Positions 50,044 to 58,514 of a DNA stretch of 64,000 nucleotides are shown here, in pieces. Location of the stretch: the NCBI GenBank assembly GCA_035525225.1, contig DATLFA010000054.1:124001-188000 (forward strand). Direction: 5' to 3'. Both the position numbers and the translations under genes were made by a program. The notes under the pieces are model-generated. The model was not told the origin of the DNA, did not search any database, and saw nothing but the letters and a program-made list of their open reading frames with translations. This DNA comes from DATLFA01 sp035525225 (lineage in GTDB: Bacteria > Actinomycetota > Acidimicrobiia > Acidimicrobiales > WLNW01). Positions within the stretch are counted from its first letter, which is position 1, and each line of letters starts with the position of its first letter.

Positions 50044-51410
50044 CGTGGACGAGCGAACCCCTTCCGGCCAAAGGTGAGCCGGCCGACGCGACTTCTCCCC
50101 GCGCGAAGCCGACTGATACGGCCGAGTTGTTGCTCACGGATATCGCGCGTGCCGACACCGACACAACCGGCGGCCATCGGCCGGCGTTGTTCAGCGAACG
50201 GTTCGCCGAGCGGCTGCCGTCGTGGTTGGGCTCGATACGCGTCCGCCTCGCATTCTTGTATTCGGTGATCTTGTTCGTCCTTGGTGCCTTCGTGGTCGTG
50301 GGCATCTACGTCGCCGTCTCGCAAAAGCTCGGCGACCCGTATGTTTCGTCCAAGGGCGGGGCACTGCTCATATTGCCCACCGAGGGGATCGCGCTCGGCG
50401 ATAGGGAGACGTTCAACGCGTTCGCCAACGATCTCGAGCGAGAGATCAACCAGCGCACGCTCAACAATCTGCGCCGCTATTCGTTCATGGCCCTGGGCTT
50501 GTTGTTCGTTGGCAGCCTCGGCGTCGGTTGGTTCGCCGCCGGCATCGTCCTGCGTCCTATCGAACGCATCACTCGGGTCGCACGCGAGATCCAGGCGACC
50601 GACCTTTCGCGGCGTATCAATCTCCGTGGGCCAAATGACGAGTTGCGAAGGTTGGCCGACACGTTCGACGCGATGCTGGCGCGCCTCGACGCCGCATTCG
50701 AAAGCCAGCGGCGATTCATCCAAGAGGCATCGCACGAGTTGCGCAATCCGCTTGCGGTGATCCGCACCAATGTCGAAGTCGCGATGGCCGACCCGGATGC
50801 GTCGAAAGAAGAGTTCGCGGAGCTCGGCGCAGTCGTCGGTCGCACCGCGGAACGCATGAGCACGTTGGTCGATGACCTCCTGTCGTACGCGCGGCGGGGC
50901 GAGCCGGCCAACCGCGCGGGTCTCGTCGATGTCGCACCGATCGTGGTGGAGACCGCCGCCGAATTCCGCGTCAGTGCCGAAGCACAGGACATCCGCATCG
51001 ACTACGTCACGACTCCGGGTCTGTGGGTACACGGCGACGGCATGCAGTTCCGCCAGGCGTTGGCCAATCTCGTCGGCAATGCGCTACGTCACGCACCGGG
51101 AGGTACATCGATCCGTGTCGCCGCGGGTCTACAGGACGATTGGGTTTGGATGGCCGTCGAAGACCGCGGTCCCGGCATCAGCCCCGACGATCACGAGCGG
51201 GTATGGCAACGGTTCTGGCGCGGCGACAAGCGTCGCGCTCGAGAGGAAGGACGCAGCGGCCTCGGGCTGTCGATCGTGAAGAGCATCGTCGAACGCCACG
51301 GTGGGCGCGTGCAGTTGCTGTCCGAACTCGGCAAGGGCGCGACGTTCATCTTGTGGTTGCCCTACGCGGCACCCGGATCCATGGTGTCGATCGGTCACCT
51401 CGCGCCGTGA
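50040..51410 (+). CDS. Sensor histidine kinase
   Basis: The 456-residue kinase has a cytoplasmic start and a first helix (FLYSVILFVLGAFVVVGIYVAV) near 75-96. A short external domain of about 50 residues and a second helix near 145-165 follow. Next are HAMP (VLRPIERITRVAREI), HisKA with the phospho-His in QEASHELRNPLAVIRT near 229-244, and HATPase with NLVGNALRHAPGG, EDRGPGI and GRSGLGLSI. It senses an unknown envelope signal. Its GTG overlaps the regulator stop, so both are made together. Confidence 0.93.
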   Translation: MTWTSEPLPAKGEPADATSPRAKPTDTAELLLTDIARADTDTTGGHRPALFSERFAERLPSWLGSIRVRLAFLYSVILFVLGAFVVVGIYVAVSQKLGDPYVSSKGGALLILPTEGIALGDRETFNAFANDLEREINQRTLNNLRRYSFMALGLLFVGSLGVGWFAAGIVLRPIERITRVAREIQATDLSRRINLRGPNDELRRLADTFDAMLARLDAAFESQRRFIQEASHELRNPLAVIRTNVEVAMADPDASKEEFAELGAVVGRTAERMSTLVDDLLSYARRGEPANRAGLVDVAPIVVETAAEFRVSAEAQDIRIDYVTTPGLWVHGDGMQFRQALANLVGNALRHAPGGTSIRVAAGLQDDWVWMAVEDRGPGISPDDHERVWQRFWRGDKRRAREEGRSGLGLSIVKSIVERHGGRVQLLSELGKGATFILWLPYAAPGSMVSIGHLAP

Positions 51411-51453
51411 CTGTTCGGATACCGCCCTTACGAGCGCTTTACGGGCGCGTCGC

Positions 51454-51459
51454 TACGGT
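51454..51459 (+). promoter_or_regulatory. Candidate -10 box (TACGGT), leaderless protease gene
   Basis: TACGGT ends six bases before ATG 51466, and no Shine-Dalgarno is found. Confidence 0.45.
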
Positions 51460-51465
51460 TGGTCC

Positions 51466-52914
51466 ATGACAAGCGAGCCCTCCCTGCCCCGTCATCGGTC
51501 GTCGAACGAATCGACCGGCGATAGTCCACTACCGTCCCCGCCCCCGCCACCCGCGCCGAATGGCGTGAGCATGCCGTCGACACCCCCGTCGGAATGGGTC
51601 ACCGCACCGCAGACGCCCGTTGTCACCACCACCACCACCACCATGCCGCCGCTGCCGATGAGCCCGCCGTCGGCGCCTCCCGGCTATGAAGCACCGCGAT
51701 CCAATCTGCATCCCCCGGGCGTACCTCGATACGGCGCGGCGTTCCCCCCGACGACGCCACAACCGAGCCCCCCGACCGCGACCGGCGCAGGCGGCGCGGC
51801 GGCTCGCACGGCCACCGTCACTGCACCCTCGCGCGATCGCCGCGGACTGTGGGCGCTCCTCGGCGCCGTGCTCGCCACTGCACTGATCGCGGGCGGGTTC
51901 GGCCTGGCGCAAATCGTCGAGGACGACCCGTCCGCGGTCGATACCGCGGCCACGACGACGGTTACCGGGGCTGTCGTGACGACACCGCCGACCACGGCCA
52001 ACACCACCCCGCCGGTGGCGGCCAATGCCGCGGAACCGGCCGCCGAAGTGGCCGCCAAGGTCGGTCCGTCGGTGGTCTTGATCAAGACCACCACGGGGTC
52101 CGGCTCGGGCATCGTCTACGACAAGAGCGGCGTGATCTTCACCAACGCGCACGTCGTCGAAGGAGACAACACCGCCGATCTCATCTTTTCCAACGGACGC
52201 GTCGAGGCGAATGTTCCGGTGATCGCGCGTGACGTCGCCCGCGACATCGCGGTGCTGCGAGTTTCGGCGCGCGAGGACCTCGTGCCCGCAGTGTTCGCGA
52301 GGACGGCCGACGTCCGTGTCGGGCAGATCGCGATCGCGATCGGCGCGCCGTTCGGTCTCGATCAATCGGTCACGCAGGGCATCGTCAGCGCCGTGGGTCG
52401 CATCGTGCAGAGCTTCGGCAACTGCGGTATCGACATGATCCAGACCGACGCACCGATCAACCCCGGCAACTCCGGTGGAGCACTCGTCGACAAGCAGGGT
52501 CGTCTCATCGGCATGAACACGTCGATCCGCACCGGCGGCGCCACCAGCAGCGGCAGTGTCGGCGTCGGCTTCGCCGTACCGGGCGACACCATCAAAGCGA
52601 CCGTCGATCGCATGCTCAAAGGTGAGGTGACCGACGTTGCGTTCCTCGGCGTCGGCCAAGCAAACGTCGAGAACAATCCCGAGGGCGTGCTGGTTGGATC
52701 GGTGTCGGTGAACTCGCCGGCGAGCGCTGCCGGTATCCGCCAAGGCGACCTCATCACTGCGGTCAACGGCGACAAGGTGTCGACCTTTGCCGACATCCGG
52801 GCACGTATCCAGACGGCCAAGCCGGGTGATGTCTTCGACATCAAGATCACCCGGGACGGTCAGTCACAGACGGTCACGGCCACGCTGGCACGGTCGCAGA
52901 ACTGCCGTTCATAG
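51466..52914 (+). CDS. HtrA/DegP-type serine protease with PDZ domain
   Basis: The 482-residue protein has a long Pro/Ser/Thr-rich cytoplasmic region (1-125), one membrane helix (LWALLGAVLATALIAGGFGLAQI, about 127-149), then a trypsin-like domain. The triad is His in FTNAHVVEG, Asp in ARDIAVLRV and Ser in NPGNSGGALVD. A C-terminal PDZ domain follows (GVLVGSVSVNSPASAAGIRQGDLI). It resembles mycobacterial HtrA/PepD, which degrade or refold damaged exported proteins. Its place next to a two-component system is like the mprAB-pepD layout of mycobacteria. Confidence 0.92.
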   Translation: MTSEPSLPRHRSSNESTGDSPLPSPPPPPAPNGVSMPSTPPSEWVTAPQTPVVTTTTTTMPPLPMSPPSAPPGYEAPRSNLHPPGVPRYGAAFPPTTPQPSPPTATGAGGAAARTATVTAPSRDRRGLWALLGAVLATALIAGGFGLAQIVEDDPSAVDTAATTTVTGAVVTTPPTTANTTPPVAANAAEPAAEVAAKVGPSVVLIKTTTGSGSGIVYDKSGVIFTNAHVVEGDNTADLIFSNGRVEANVPVIARDVARDIAVLRVSAREDLVPAVFARTADVRVGQIAIAIGAPFGLDQSVTQGIVSAVGRIVQSFGNCGIDMIQTDAPINPGNSGGALVDKQGRLIGMNTSIRTGGATSSGSVGVGFAVPGDTIKATVDRMLKGEVTDVAFLGVGQANVENNPEGVLVGSVSVNSPASAAGIRQGDLITAVNGDKVSTFADIRARIQTAKPGDVFDIKITRDGQSQTVTATLARSQNCRS

Positions 52915-52982
52915 TCGTCCCGGCGGTGTGGACGTGGCGAGCAGATCGGTAGGGGCCTGACCGAGGCCCGGGCCCGCACCGA

Positions 52983-52988
52983 TAGCAT
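52983..52988 (+). promoter_or_regulatory. Candidate -10 box (TAGCAT), leaderless ftsY start
   Basis: TAGCAT ends eight bases before GTG 52997. Confidence 0.45.
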
Positions 52989-52996
52989 CGGCGCTC

Positions 52997-54151
52997 GTGG
53001 AGATCATCCTCATCATCATCGGTCTGATCGTCGTCATCGCCGGCGTCGGTCTCTATTTCTTCATCGGTCGTGGCTCGACCGCCGCGCCACCCGCGCCTCG
53101 TGCACCAACGGCGCCGCCGAAGGTCGAGCGACCCCCGACGAGCGTCGCGCCGGCGCCGAGCAAGGTCGCAGAACCCGATGTCCTAGCGCCCGATGTCCTA
53201 GAACCCGACCTCGTCGAGGTCGAGGTCGAGATCGCCGAAGCCGAGACGCTCGTACAGCCATCGCTGCGCGATCGGCTGGCCAAAGCACGCGGCACGTTCG
53301 CCGGTTACTTCGGGTCGGTTCGATCGCGCGCCGGCATCACGCAAGAAACATGGGACGATCTCGAAGAAGCGCTGTTGTTGGCCGACGTCGGTGTCGCCCC
53401 GACCCAACAGTTGCTCGACGCCATGCGGCTACGGGTCAAACAAGACGGCATCAAAGATCCCGAGGCGCTGCTCGACGCGATGAAGGTCGAGGTCAAGACC
53501 CGCCTGGGTGGCTTCGATCGGACCCTGCACTATGCCGACACCAAGCCGAGCATCTGGTTGTTCGTCGGCGTCAACGGCGTAGGCAAGACCACCACCATCG
53601 GCAAGCTCGCTCGCCGCGAGCTCGACAGCGGTCGCAGTGTCGTGCTCGCCGCCGGCGACACGTTTCGGGCGGCGGCTGCGGAGCAACTCGAATTGTGGGC
53701 GCAGCGCGCCGGTGCCGACATCGTGCGTGGTCAAGAGGGCGGCGACCCCGCGTCGATCATCTTCGATGCGGTCGATCGTGCCGCTTCTCGCGGCGCGGAC
53801 CTCGTCTTGGCCGACACCGCCGGTCGTCTCCACACCAAAGTCAACCTCATGGAAGAGCTGCGCAAGATTCGACGCGTCGCCGAGAAAGGCAGCGGCACGA
53901 TAAGTGAGGTTTTGCTGGTGCTCGACGCGACCACCGGCCAGAACGGTTTGACGCAAGCGCAACAGTTCACCGAGGCCGTCGACGTCACCGGTGTGGTGCT
54001 CACCAAGCTCGATGGTTCCGCGAAAGGCGGCATCGTGCTGGCGATCCAGCAGCAACTGGGCATACCGGTGAAACTCGTGGGCCTGGGCGAAGCCATCGGC
54101 GACCTCGTCGAATTCGACCCGGACGAGTTCACCGACGCCCTGTTCTCGTGA
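52997..54151 (+). CDS. ftsY: Signal recognition particle receptor FtsY
   Basis: The 384-residue GTPase has an N-terminal membrane helix (IILIIIGLIVVIAGVGLYFFI, 3-23) and a Pro/Val/Glu-rich linker. The SRP54 N domain (about 90-165) precedes the G domain with GVNGVGKTTTIGKLA near 191, DTFRAAAAEQL, DTAGRLHTK near 274 and TKLDGSAKGG near 335. The anchored form is the actinobacterial type. It docks ribosome-SRP complexes at the membrane with Ffh, encoded 81 bases downstream. The end of the gene is partly duplicated just after the stop. Confidence 0.95.
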   Translation: MEIILIIIGLIVVIAGVGLYFFIGRGSTAAPPAPRAPTAPPKVERPPTSVAPAPSKVAEPDVLAPDVLEPDLVEVEVEIAEAETLVQPSLRDRLAKARGTFAGYFGSVRSRAGITQETWDDLEEALLLADVGVAPTQQLLDAMRLRVKQDGIKDPEALLDAMKVEVKTRLGGFDRTLHYADTKPSIWLFVGVNGVGKTTTIGKLARRELDSGRSVVLAAGDTFRAAAAEQLELWAQRAGADIVRGQEGGDPASIIFDAVDRAASRGADLVLADTAGRLHTKVNLMEELRKIRRVAEKGSGTISEVLLVLDATTGQNGLTQAQQFTEAVDVTGVVLTKLDGSAKGGIVLAIQQQLGIPVKLVGLGEAIGDLVEFDPDEFTDALFS

Positions 54152-54184
54152 CGCAGGAGGTCGTGACGCCCTGTTCTCGTGACG
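54134..54184. repeat. 20-bp direct repeat at the ftsY 3' end
   Basis: The last codons and stop of ftsY (54134-54153) recur exactly at 54165-54184, 31 bases later, before ffh. This looks like a small tandem duplication and encodes nothing new. Confidence 0.8.
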
Positions 54185-54232
54185 GCGAACGTCGCGAGTT
54201 GATGCGGCGGGGTCGGTAGGCTTGACGCTCGT

Positions 54233-55648
54233 ATGTTCGACACGCTTTCCGACCGTTTCGAGGGCATCTTCAAGCGGCTTCGCGGCCGGGGGCGCCTCAC
54301 CGACAAGGATGTCGATGAGGTCCTGCGCGAGATCCGACGGGCCCTTCTCGAGGCCGATGTCAACCTGATCGTGGTCCGCTCGATCGTCGGGCGTATCCGC
54401 GAGCGGGCCGTCGGCGAAGAGCTCTCCAAAGCACTGAACCCCGATCAGCAGATCATCAAGTTCGTCCTCGAAGAGCTCACCACCGCCCTCGGTGGTGAGG
54501 CGCTGCGCATCACCTACGCGTCCAAGCCGCCCACCGTGGTGTTGATGGCGGGCCTGCAGGGTTCGGGCAAGACCACCAACTCGGCCAAGTTGGCGAGCTG
54601 GTTCCGCAAGCAAGGACGCAACCCGCTGCTCGTTGGTGCCGACTTGCAGCGCCCGGCCGCGGTCGAGCAGTTGCGCACCCTCGGCCGTCAGATCAATGTG
54701 CCGGTGTTCAGCGAAGCCACCGACCCGGTGACGGTGGCCCGCCACAGCCTCGACGAAGCTCGACGCGCCGGGCGCGATGTCGTCATCGTCGACACCGCGG
54801 GCCGCTTGTCGATCGACGCCGAGCTCATGGAGCAGGTACGGCAGATCTCCGACACGGTCAAGCCGCACTTCACCTTCCTCGTCGTCGACGCGATGACCGG
54901 TCAAGACGCGGTGACCACTGCCGAGAACTTCAATGCGACTCTCGCTCTCGATGGCGTGATCCTCACGAAGCTCGACGGTGACGCGCGCGGCGGGGCCGCG
55001 TTGTCCGTCAAAGAGGTCGTTGGCAAGCCCATCGCGTTCGCGTCCACCGGTGAAAAGATCGCGGACTTCGAGCAGTTCCACCCTGACCGCCTCGCCGAGC
55101 GCATCCTCGGTATGGGCGACATCCGCACGCTCATCGAGAAGGCCGAAGAAGCATTCGAGAAGGAAGAAGCCGAGGCAGCCGCGGAAAAGCTGTTCGGCGG
55201 CCAGTTCACCTTCGACGACTTCCTCCAGCAGATGCAACAGGTCAAGAAGATGGGCTCGCTCAACAAGCTGATGGGCATGATGCCCGGCATCCCGAAAGAG
55301 CTGAAGAACCTCCAGATCGAGGACAGCCAGATCGCCCGGGTCGAGGGCATCGTGCACTCGATGACCGTCGGTGAGCGCACCCGACCCGAGTCGATCGACG
55401 GTTCGCGCCGGGCCCGCATTGCGCGTGGATCGGGCACCGACCCCAGTGAGGTCGCGCAGCTCATCAAGCAGTTCCTCGAGATGCGCAGCATGATGAAGGG
55501 CTTGGGCGGGGCGGGCACGAAGAAGCTCAAGAACAAAGGCGGCAAGGGCGGCAAAGGCGGCAAAGCCGGAGGTGGGCGGGTCACGCCCAAGGGTCCGGCC
55601 AAGGTGCCCAAGGTCGACCTGAGCCTGCCCGGGCTGCCCGGTTATTGA
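54233..55648 (+). CDS. ffh: Signal recognition particle protein Ffh
   Basis: The 471-residue GTPase has an N domain, then a G domain with GLQGSGKTTNSAKLA near 105, DTAGRLSID near 188 and TKLDGDARGGAALS near 245. The methionine-rich M domain has LNKLMGMMPG near 344 and SRRARIARGSG near 387, which binds 4.5S RNA. A Gly/Lys-rich tail ends the protein. It binds signal sequences on ribosomes. The 4.5S RNA gene is not in the window. A TAGGCT box lies ten bases before the ATG. Confidence 0.96.
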   Translation: MFDTLSDRFEGIFKRLRGRGRLTDKDVDEVLREIRRALLEADVNLIVVRSIVGRIRERAVGEELSKALNPDQQIIKFVLEELTTALGGEALRITYASKPPTVVLMAGLQGSGKTTNSAKLASWFRKQGRNPLLVGADLQRPAAVEQLRTLGRQINVPVFSEATDPVTVARHSLDEARRAGRDVVIVDTAGRLSIDAELMEQVRQISDTVKPHFTFLVVDAMTGQDAVTTAENFNATLALDGVILTKLDGDARGGAALSVKEVVGKPIAFASTGEKIADFEQFHPDRLAERILGMGDIRTLIEKAEEAFEKEEAEAAAEKLFGGQFTFDDFLQQMQQVKKMGSLNKLMGMMPGIPKELKNLQIEDSQIARVEGIVHSMTVGERTRPESIDGSRRARIARGSGTDPSEVAQLIKQFLEMRSMMKGLGGAGTKKLKNKGGKGGKGGKAGGGRVTPKGPAKVPKVDLSLPGLPGY

Positions 55649-55729
55649 TCCCGAACGGGCCTTCAAAGTGGGGTTTCGGCGGCTCGACCAGTAGCTTTTG
55701 TCCGACACCGACGAGAGGACCCATCAACC

Positions 55730-55999
55730 GTGGCCGTCAAACTCCGCCTTATGCGGATGGGAAAGACCAAGCAGCCGACCTATCGCGTGGTCGCGGCCGA
55801 CTCGCATTCGCCCCGCAACGGGCGCTTCATCGAGATCATCGGCACCTACGAACCTCGCATGGAGCCGTCGCTGATCAAGATCGACAACGACCGGGCGCTG
55901 CACTGGTTGACTAACGGCGCACAACCCACCGAACGCGTCGAGAAGTTGCTCAAGATTTCCGGTGCGTGGGACGTGTTCCAGTCGACGAAGAGGAAGTGA
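55730..55999 (+). CDS. rpsP: 30S ribosomal protein S16
   Basis: The 89-residue protein has VKLRLMRMGKTKQPTYRVV, DSHSPRNGRFIEIIGTYEP and ERVEKLLKISGAWD, the full bS16 pattern and length. It starts the conserved rpsP-khpA-rimM-trmD-rplS run. The start is a GTG at 55730. khpA follows four bases after the stop. Confidence 0.97.
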   Translation: MAVKLRLMRMGKTKQPTYRVVAADSHSPRNGRFIEIIGTYEPRMEPSLIKIDNDRALHWLTNGAQPTERVEKLLKISGAWDVFQSTKRK

Positions 56000-56003
56000 A
56001 GGC

Positions 56004-56267
56004 GTGAACGAGAACGAGGTTTCCGCCCCCACCGCCGTCGCCGTGCTCGAGTATCTGGCCAAGTCGCTCGTCGACGATCCCGACGCGGTCCAAGTCGATG
56101 CCGACGACACCAAGGGTGCGCGCATCGAGTTGTCGGTTCGAGTGTCTCCGCCCGACGTCGGTCGTTTGATCGGCAAGCGAGGTCGGGTCGCGAACTCGAT
56201 CCGCACCATCGTTCGCGCGGCAGCGGTGCGTGACGGCGTCGAGGTCGACGTCGAGTTCCTCGATTGA
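56004..56267 (+). CDS. khpA: KhpA, KH-domain RNA-binding protein
   Basis: The 87-residue protein is a single KH domain with the nucleic-acid loop GRLIGKRGRVANSIR near 52-66 and helices on either side. It usually pairs with KhpB and acts on small RNAs and mRNAs. GTG 56004 is four bases after rpsP. The stop overlaps rimM by four bases (TTGA). Confidence 0.92.
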   Translation: MNENEVSAPTAVAVLEYLAKSLVDDPDAVQVDADDTKGARIELSVRVSPPDVGRLIGKRGRVANSIRTIVRAAAVRDGVEVDVEFLD

Positions 56268-56833
56268 ACGATTCGGCCGCGACTCGTCGTCTCGCGGTCG
56301 GCCGTATAGATCGCGCCCATGGCTTACGCGGCGAATTGGTCGTGACTCTCACGACCAATCGCGTCGAACGACTCGATGTCGGCGCGCGTTTGTACACTGA
56401 TGCCGCACTCTCGACCGATGATGTGACGCTGATCGTCGAGTCCGCGCAACCACATCTCGGTCGTTTCATCGTTCGTTTCGTCGGCGTCGACGATCGCGCG
56501 GACGCCGATCGCCTCCACGGCGTCGCGCTCTATGCCGACGCCATCGATGACCCGGCAGAGTGGTGGGTGCACGATCTCATCGCTGCGATGGTGGTCGACC
56601 AGCACGGCATCGAGCGTGGGCGTGTCGTCGAAGTGCAGGCCAATCCGGCGAGCGATCTGTTGGTGCTCGACTCGGGTGCGCTCGTACCACTGCGTTTTGC
56701 CACCGGACTCGCGGCCAACGAGCGGGTCGACGTCGACGCGCCGGAGGGATTGTTCGACGAGAGCCTGCGCGGCCCGGGCCGCCGCCGCCACAGCGGGGAG
56801 GGCTCGAGCGGCTCTCGGCAGAGGGGGAACTGA
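56264..56833 (+). CDS. rimM: Ribosome maturation factor RimM
   Basis: The 189-residue protein has AVGRIDRAHGLRGELVVTLTT at the start and the PRC-barrel part WWVHDLIAAMVVD near 98. The next segment, RGRVVEVQANPASDLLVL, is also family-typical. It assists maturation of the 30S head domain. A Ser/Gly/Arg tail (RRRHSGEGSSGSRQRGN) extends past the usual end. The start is TTG 56264, overlapping khpA. It ends four bases before trmD. Confidence 0.92.
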   Translation: MNDSAATRRLAVGRIDRAHGLRGELVVTLTTNRVERLDVGARLYTDAALSTDDVTLIVESAQPHLGRFIVRFVGVDDRADADRLHGVALYADAIDDPAEWWVHDLIAAMVVDQHGIERGRVVEVQANPASDLLVLDSGALVPLRFATGLAANERVDVDAPEGLFDESLRGPGRRRHSGEGSSGSRQRGN

Positions 56834-56837
56834 CGGC

Positions 56838-57560
56838 ATGCGCATCGATGTGCTGACCATCTTTCCCGACATCGTCGAGCACTTTGCGTCGCGCAGCTTG
56901 TTGGGCAAGGCGCGCGAACGGGGCACCGTCGACATCCGTGTTCATGACCTGCGTTCGGCGGCGATCGACCCGCACCGCTCGGTCGACGACTCGCCCTTCG
57001 GCGGTGGCGCGGGCATGGTGCTCTTGCCCGAGCCGATCTTCCGCACCGTCGAGGCCGTCGATCCGCCGCGGCCGCTCTATTACCTCGGCCCGGCCGGTGC
57101 CCGATTCGACCAGGCGATGGCACGCGACCTTGCCGCGCTCGACGGCTTCTCCTTGCTGTGCGGGCGCTACGAAGGCGTCGACGAGCGCGTGCTCGACCAT
57201 CTGGTCGACAGCGAGTTGTCGATCGGCGACTTCGTCCTCGGCGGCGGGGAAGTAGCGGCCATGGTCGTGCTCGAAACCGTCGGTCGGCTCGTCCCGGGCG
57301 TCATGGGCAACGCGGCATCGGCCGATGACGAATCCTTCACCGGCGGGCTGTTGGAGTATCCGCACTACACCCGGCCGGCCGAGTTTCGCGGATGGCCGAT
57401 CCCCGATGTGTTGCGTTCCGGGGACCACGCACGCGTCGAGCGTTGGCGCCGTGCGCAATCGCTGGCGCGCACCCGGCTGCGTCGTCCCGATCTGCTCGAG
57501 GCGAGAGGTGGCGTATCGGACGACGAACTTCGCCTGTTGCGCGAGTTCGACTTGGAGTAG
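56838..57560 (+). CDS. trmD: tRNA (guanine37-N1)-methyltransferase
   Basis: The 240-residue enzyme has RIDVLTIFPDIVEHF, DDSPFGGGAGMV near 50, LLCGRYEGVDERV near 110 and the trefoil-knot cofactor loop SIGDFVLGGGEVAAM near 132. The late segment is LLEYPHYTRPAEF. It methylates G37 of several tRNAs to prevent frameshifting. The ATG is preceded by a GGAAC stretch. A 32-bp tandem repeat follows 42 bases after the stop, before rplS. Confidence 0.95.
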   Translation: MRIDVLTIFPDIVEHFASRSLLGKARERGTVDIRVHDLRSAAIDPHRSVDDSPFGGGAGMVLLPEPIFRTVEAVDPPRPLYYLGPAGARFDQAMARDLAALDGFSLLCGRYEGVDERVLDHLVDSELSIGDFVLGGGEVAAMVVLETVGRLVPGVMGNAASADDESFTGGLLEYPHYTRPAEFRGWPIPDVLRSGDHARVERWRRAQSLARTRLRRPDLLEARGGVSDDELRLLREFDLE

Positions 57561-57602
57561 CCGCTCCGTGGTCGACGCCGAGGTCGAAATTACCCGCGAA
57601 AA

Positions 57603-57679
57603 GGCCGCTCGGGCCTCGTTTCCGCTCTGTCGAGGGCCGCTCGGGCCTCGTTTCCGCTCTGTCGAGGGCCGCTCGGGCC
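57603..57679. repeat. 32-bp tandem repeat (2.4 copies) between trmD and rplS
   Basis: Identical units at 57603-57634 and 57635-57666 are followed by a 13-base partial copy to 57679. Each junction brings GGCCTCG close to CGAGGGCC, so RNA could fold into alternating hairpins. The array lies in the probable leader or promoter zone of rplS. Confidence 0.85.
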
Positions 57680-57767
57680 CTGGGTTTCGGGTCTGGTCGG
57701 CGTCGCCGTACACTGCCCGGTCGGCTGTGCAGCCACGGCGCCGGCCCTGCCGAAGGAGATTCGTCCC

Positions 57768-58115
57768 ATGACACCGACCGATGTCGTCGATCAACAGAGC
57801 CTGCGCGAGGGCATTCCGGTATTCGGTCCGGGCGACACACTCAAGGTCCACGTACGCGTGGTCGAGGGCACCCGTGAGCGTGTGCAGATCTTCGAGGGCG
57901 TGGTGATCCGTCGATCCGGAGGCGGCGCGCGCGAGACGTTCACCGTGCGCAAGGTCAGCTTCGGCGTGGGTGTCGAGCGCACCTTTCCCGTCCACTCGCC
58001 GATCATCTCGAAGATCGAGTTCATCACTCGCGGTGACGTGCGCCGGGCCAAGCTGTACTACCTGCGGGATCGTGTCGGTAAGGCCGCGAAGATCAAAGAG
58101 AAGCGCGACCGCTGA
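57768..58115 (+). CDS. rplS: 50S ribosomal protein L19
   Basis: The 115-residue protein has FGPGDTLKVHVRVVEG, ERVQIFEGVVIRRSGGGARETFTVRK and PIISKIEFITRGDVRRAKLYYLRDR, the complete bL19 pattern. GAAGGAGA lies eight bases before the ATG. A TACACT box at 57707 may start transcription within the leader that follows the tandem repeat. A tiny membrane protein gene follows after one base. Confidence 0.97.
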   Translation: MTPTDVVDQQSLREGIPVFGPGDTLKVHVRVVEGTRERVQIFEGVVIRRSGGGARETFTVRKVSFGVGVERTFPVHSPIISKIEFITRGDVRRAKLYYLRDRVGKAAKIKEKRDR

Positions 58116-58116
58116 T

Positions 58117-58227
58117 TTGGGCTTCGATCCGACGCGCAAACACACGCGCACTCGTTTCGATTATTTCTACGTTGCCGCGGGCGTGATCCTCTGCATGTTG
58201 CTCGTGGTGTGGGCACTCTTCGGCTGA
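58117..58227 (+). CDS. 36-residue single-helix membrane protein
   Basis: A TTG at 58117, one base after the rplS stop, opens a 36-residue frame. It has a basic start (FDPTRKHTRTRFDYFY) and one membrane helix (VAAGVILCMLLVVWALFG). The tight spacing after rplS and the clean topology suggest a real small protein co-translated with L19; no ribosome binding site of its own is clear. I do not recognise a family. It lies 11 bases before the zinc-ribbon gene. Confidence 0.5.
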   Translation: MGFDPTRKHTRTRFDYFYVAAGVILCMLLVVWALFG

Positions 58228-58238
58228 TCGCCAACGCG

Positions 58239-58514
58239 ATGGACGATCTCGACGCGCTGGGCCCGTACGAAGTGCGGTTCACCCAGCCATATCAGGCAAC
58301 CAAGCGCTACATCTGCCCGAGTTGTAACCAGCACATCGAACCCGGCACCGGCCACTACGTCGTGATCCCGACGCGATCTCCTGATCTGCGTCGCCACTGG
58401 CATCGAGGTTGTTGGGAGCGACGCGAATTCAAGAGGTTGCAGGCCGAGTCCCCCGCTCTCGAGCGGCGTTCGGGCCCGCCTGCGAAGAAGCGAGTCAAAA
58501 GGCGGCCTCGATGA
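58239..58514 (+). CDS. Small zinc-ribbon protein
   Basis: The 91-residue protein has CPSCNQHIEPGTGHYVV and RRHWHRGCW, giving two Cys, several His and a last Cys for a zinc site, then a basic tail (PPAKKRVKRRPR). Similar small proteins occur in actinobacteria near rplS with no known role; RNA or DNA binding is an inference from the basic tail. ATG 58239 is chosen because it keeps the conserved YEVRFTQPYQ start. Its end overlaps the convergent yraN gene by 20 bases. Confidence 0.75.
   Translation: MDDLDALGPYEVRFTQPYQATKRYICPSCNQHIEPGTGHYVVIPTRSPDLRRHWHRGCWERREFKRLQAESPALERRSGPPAKKRVKRRPR

Noticed and set aside
53429..55708. A 759-residue open frame opposite ftsY and ffh
   Set aside because: It spans two proven genes on the other strand and shows no domain; a shadow of GC-rich codons.
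57603..57679. Tandem repeat as a CRISPR array
   Set aside because: No spacers between units; simple tandem duplication.
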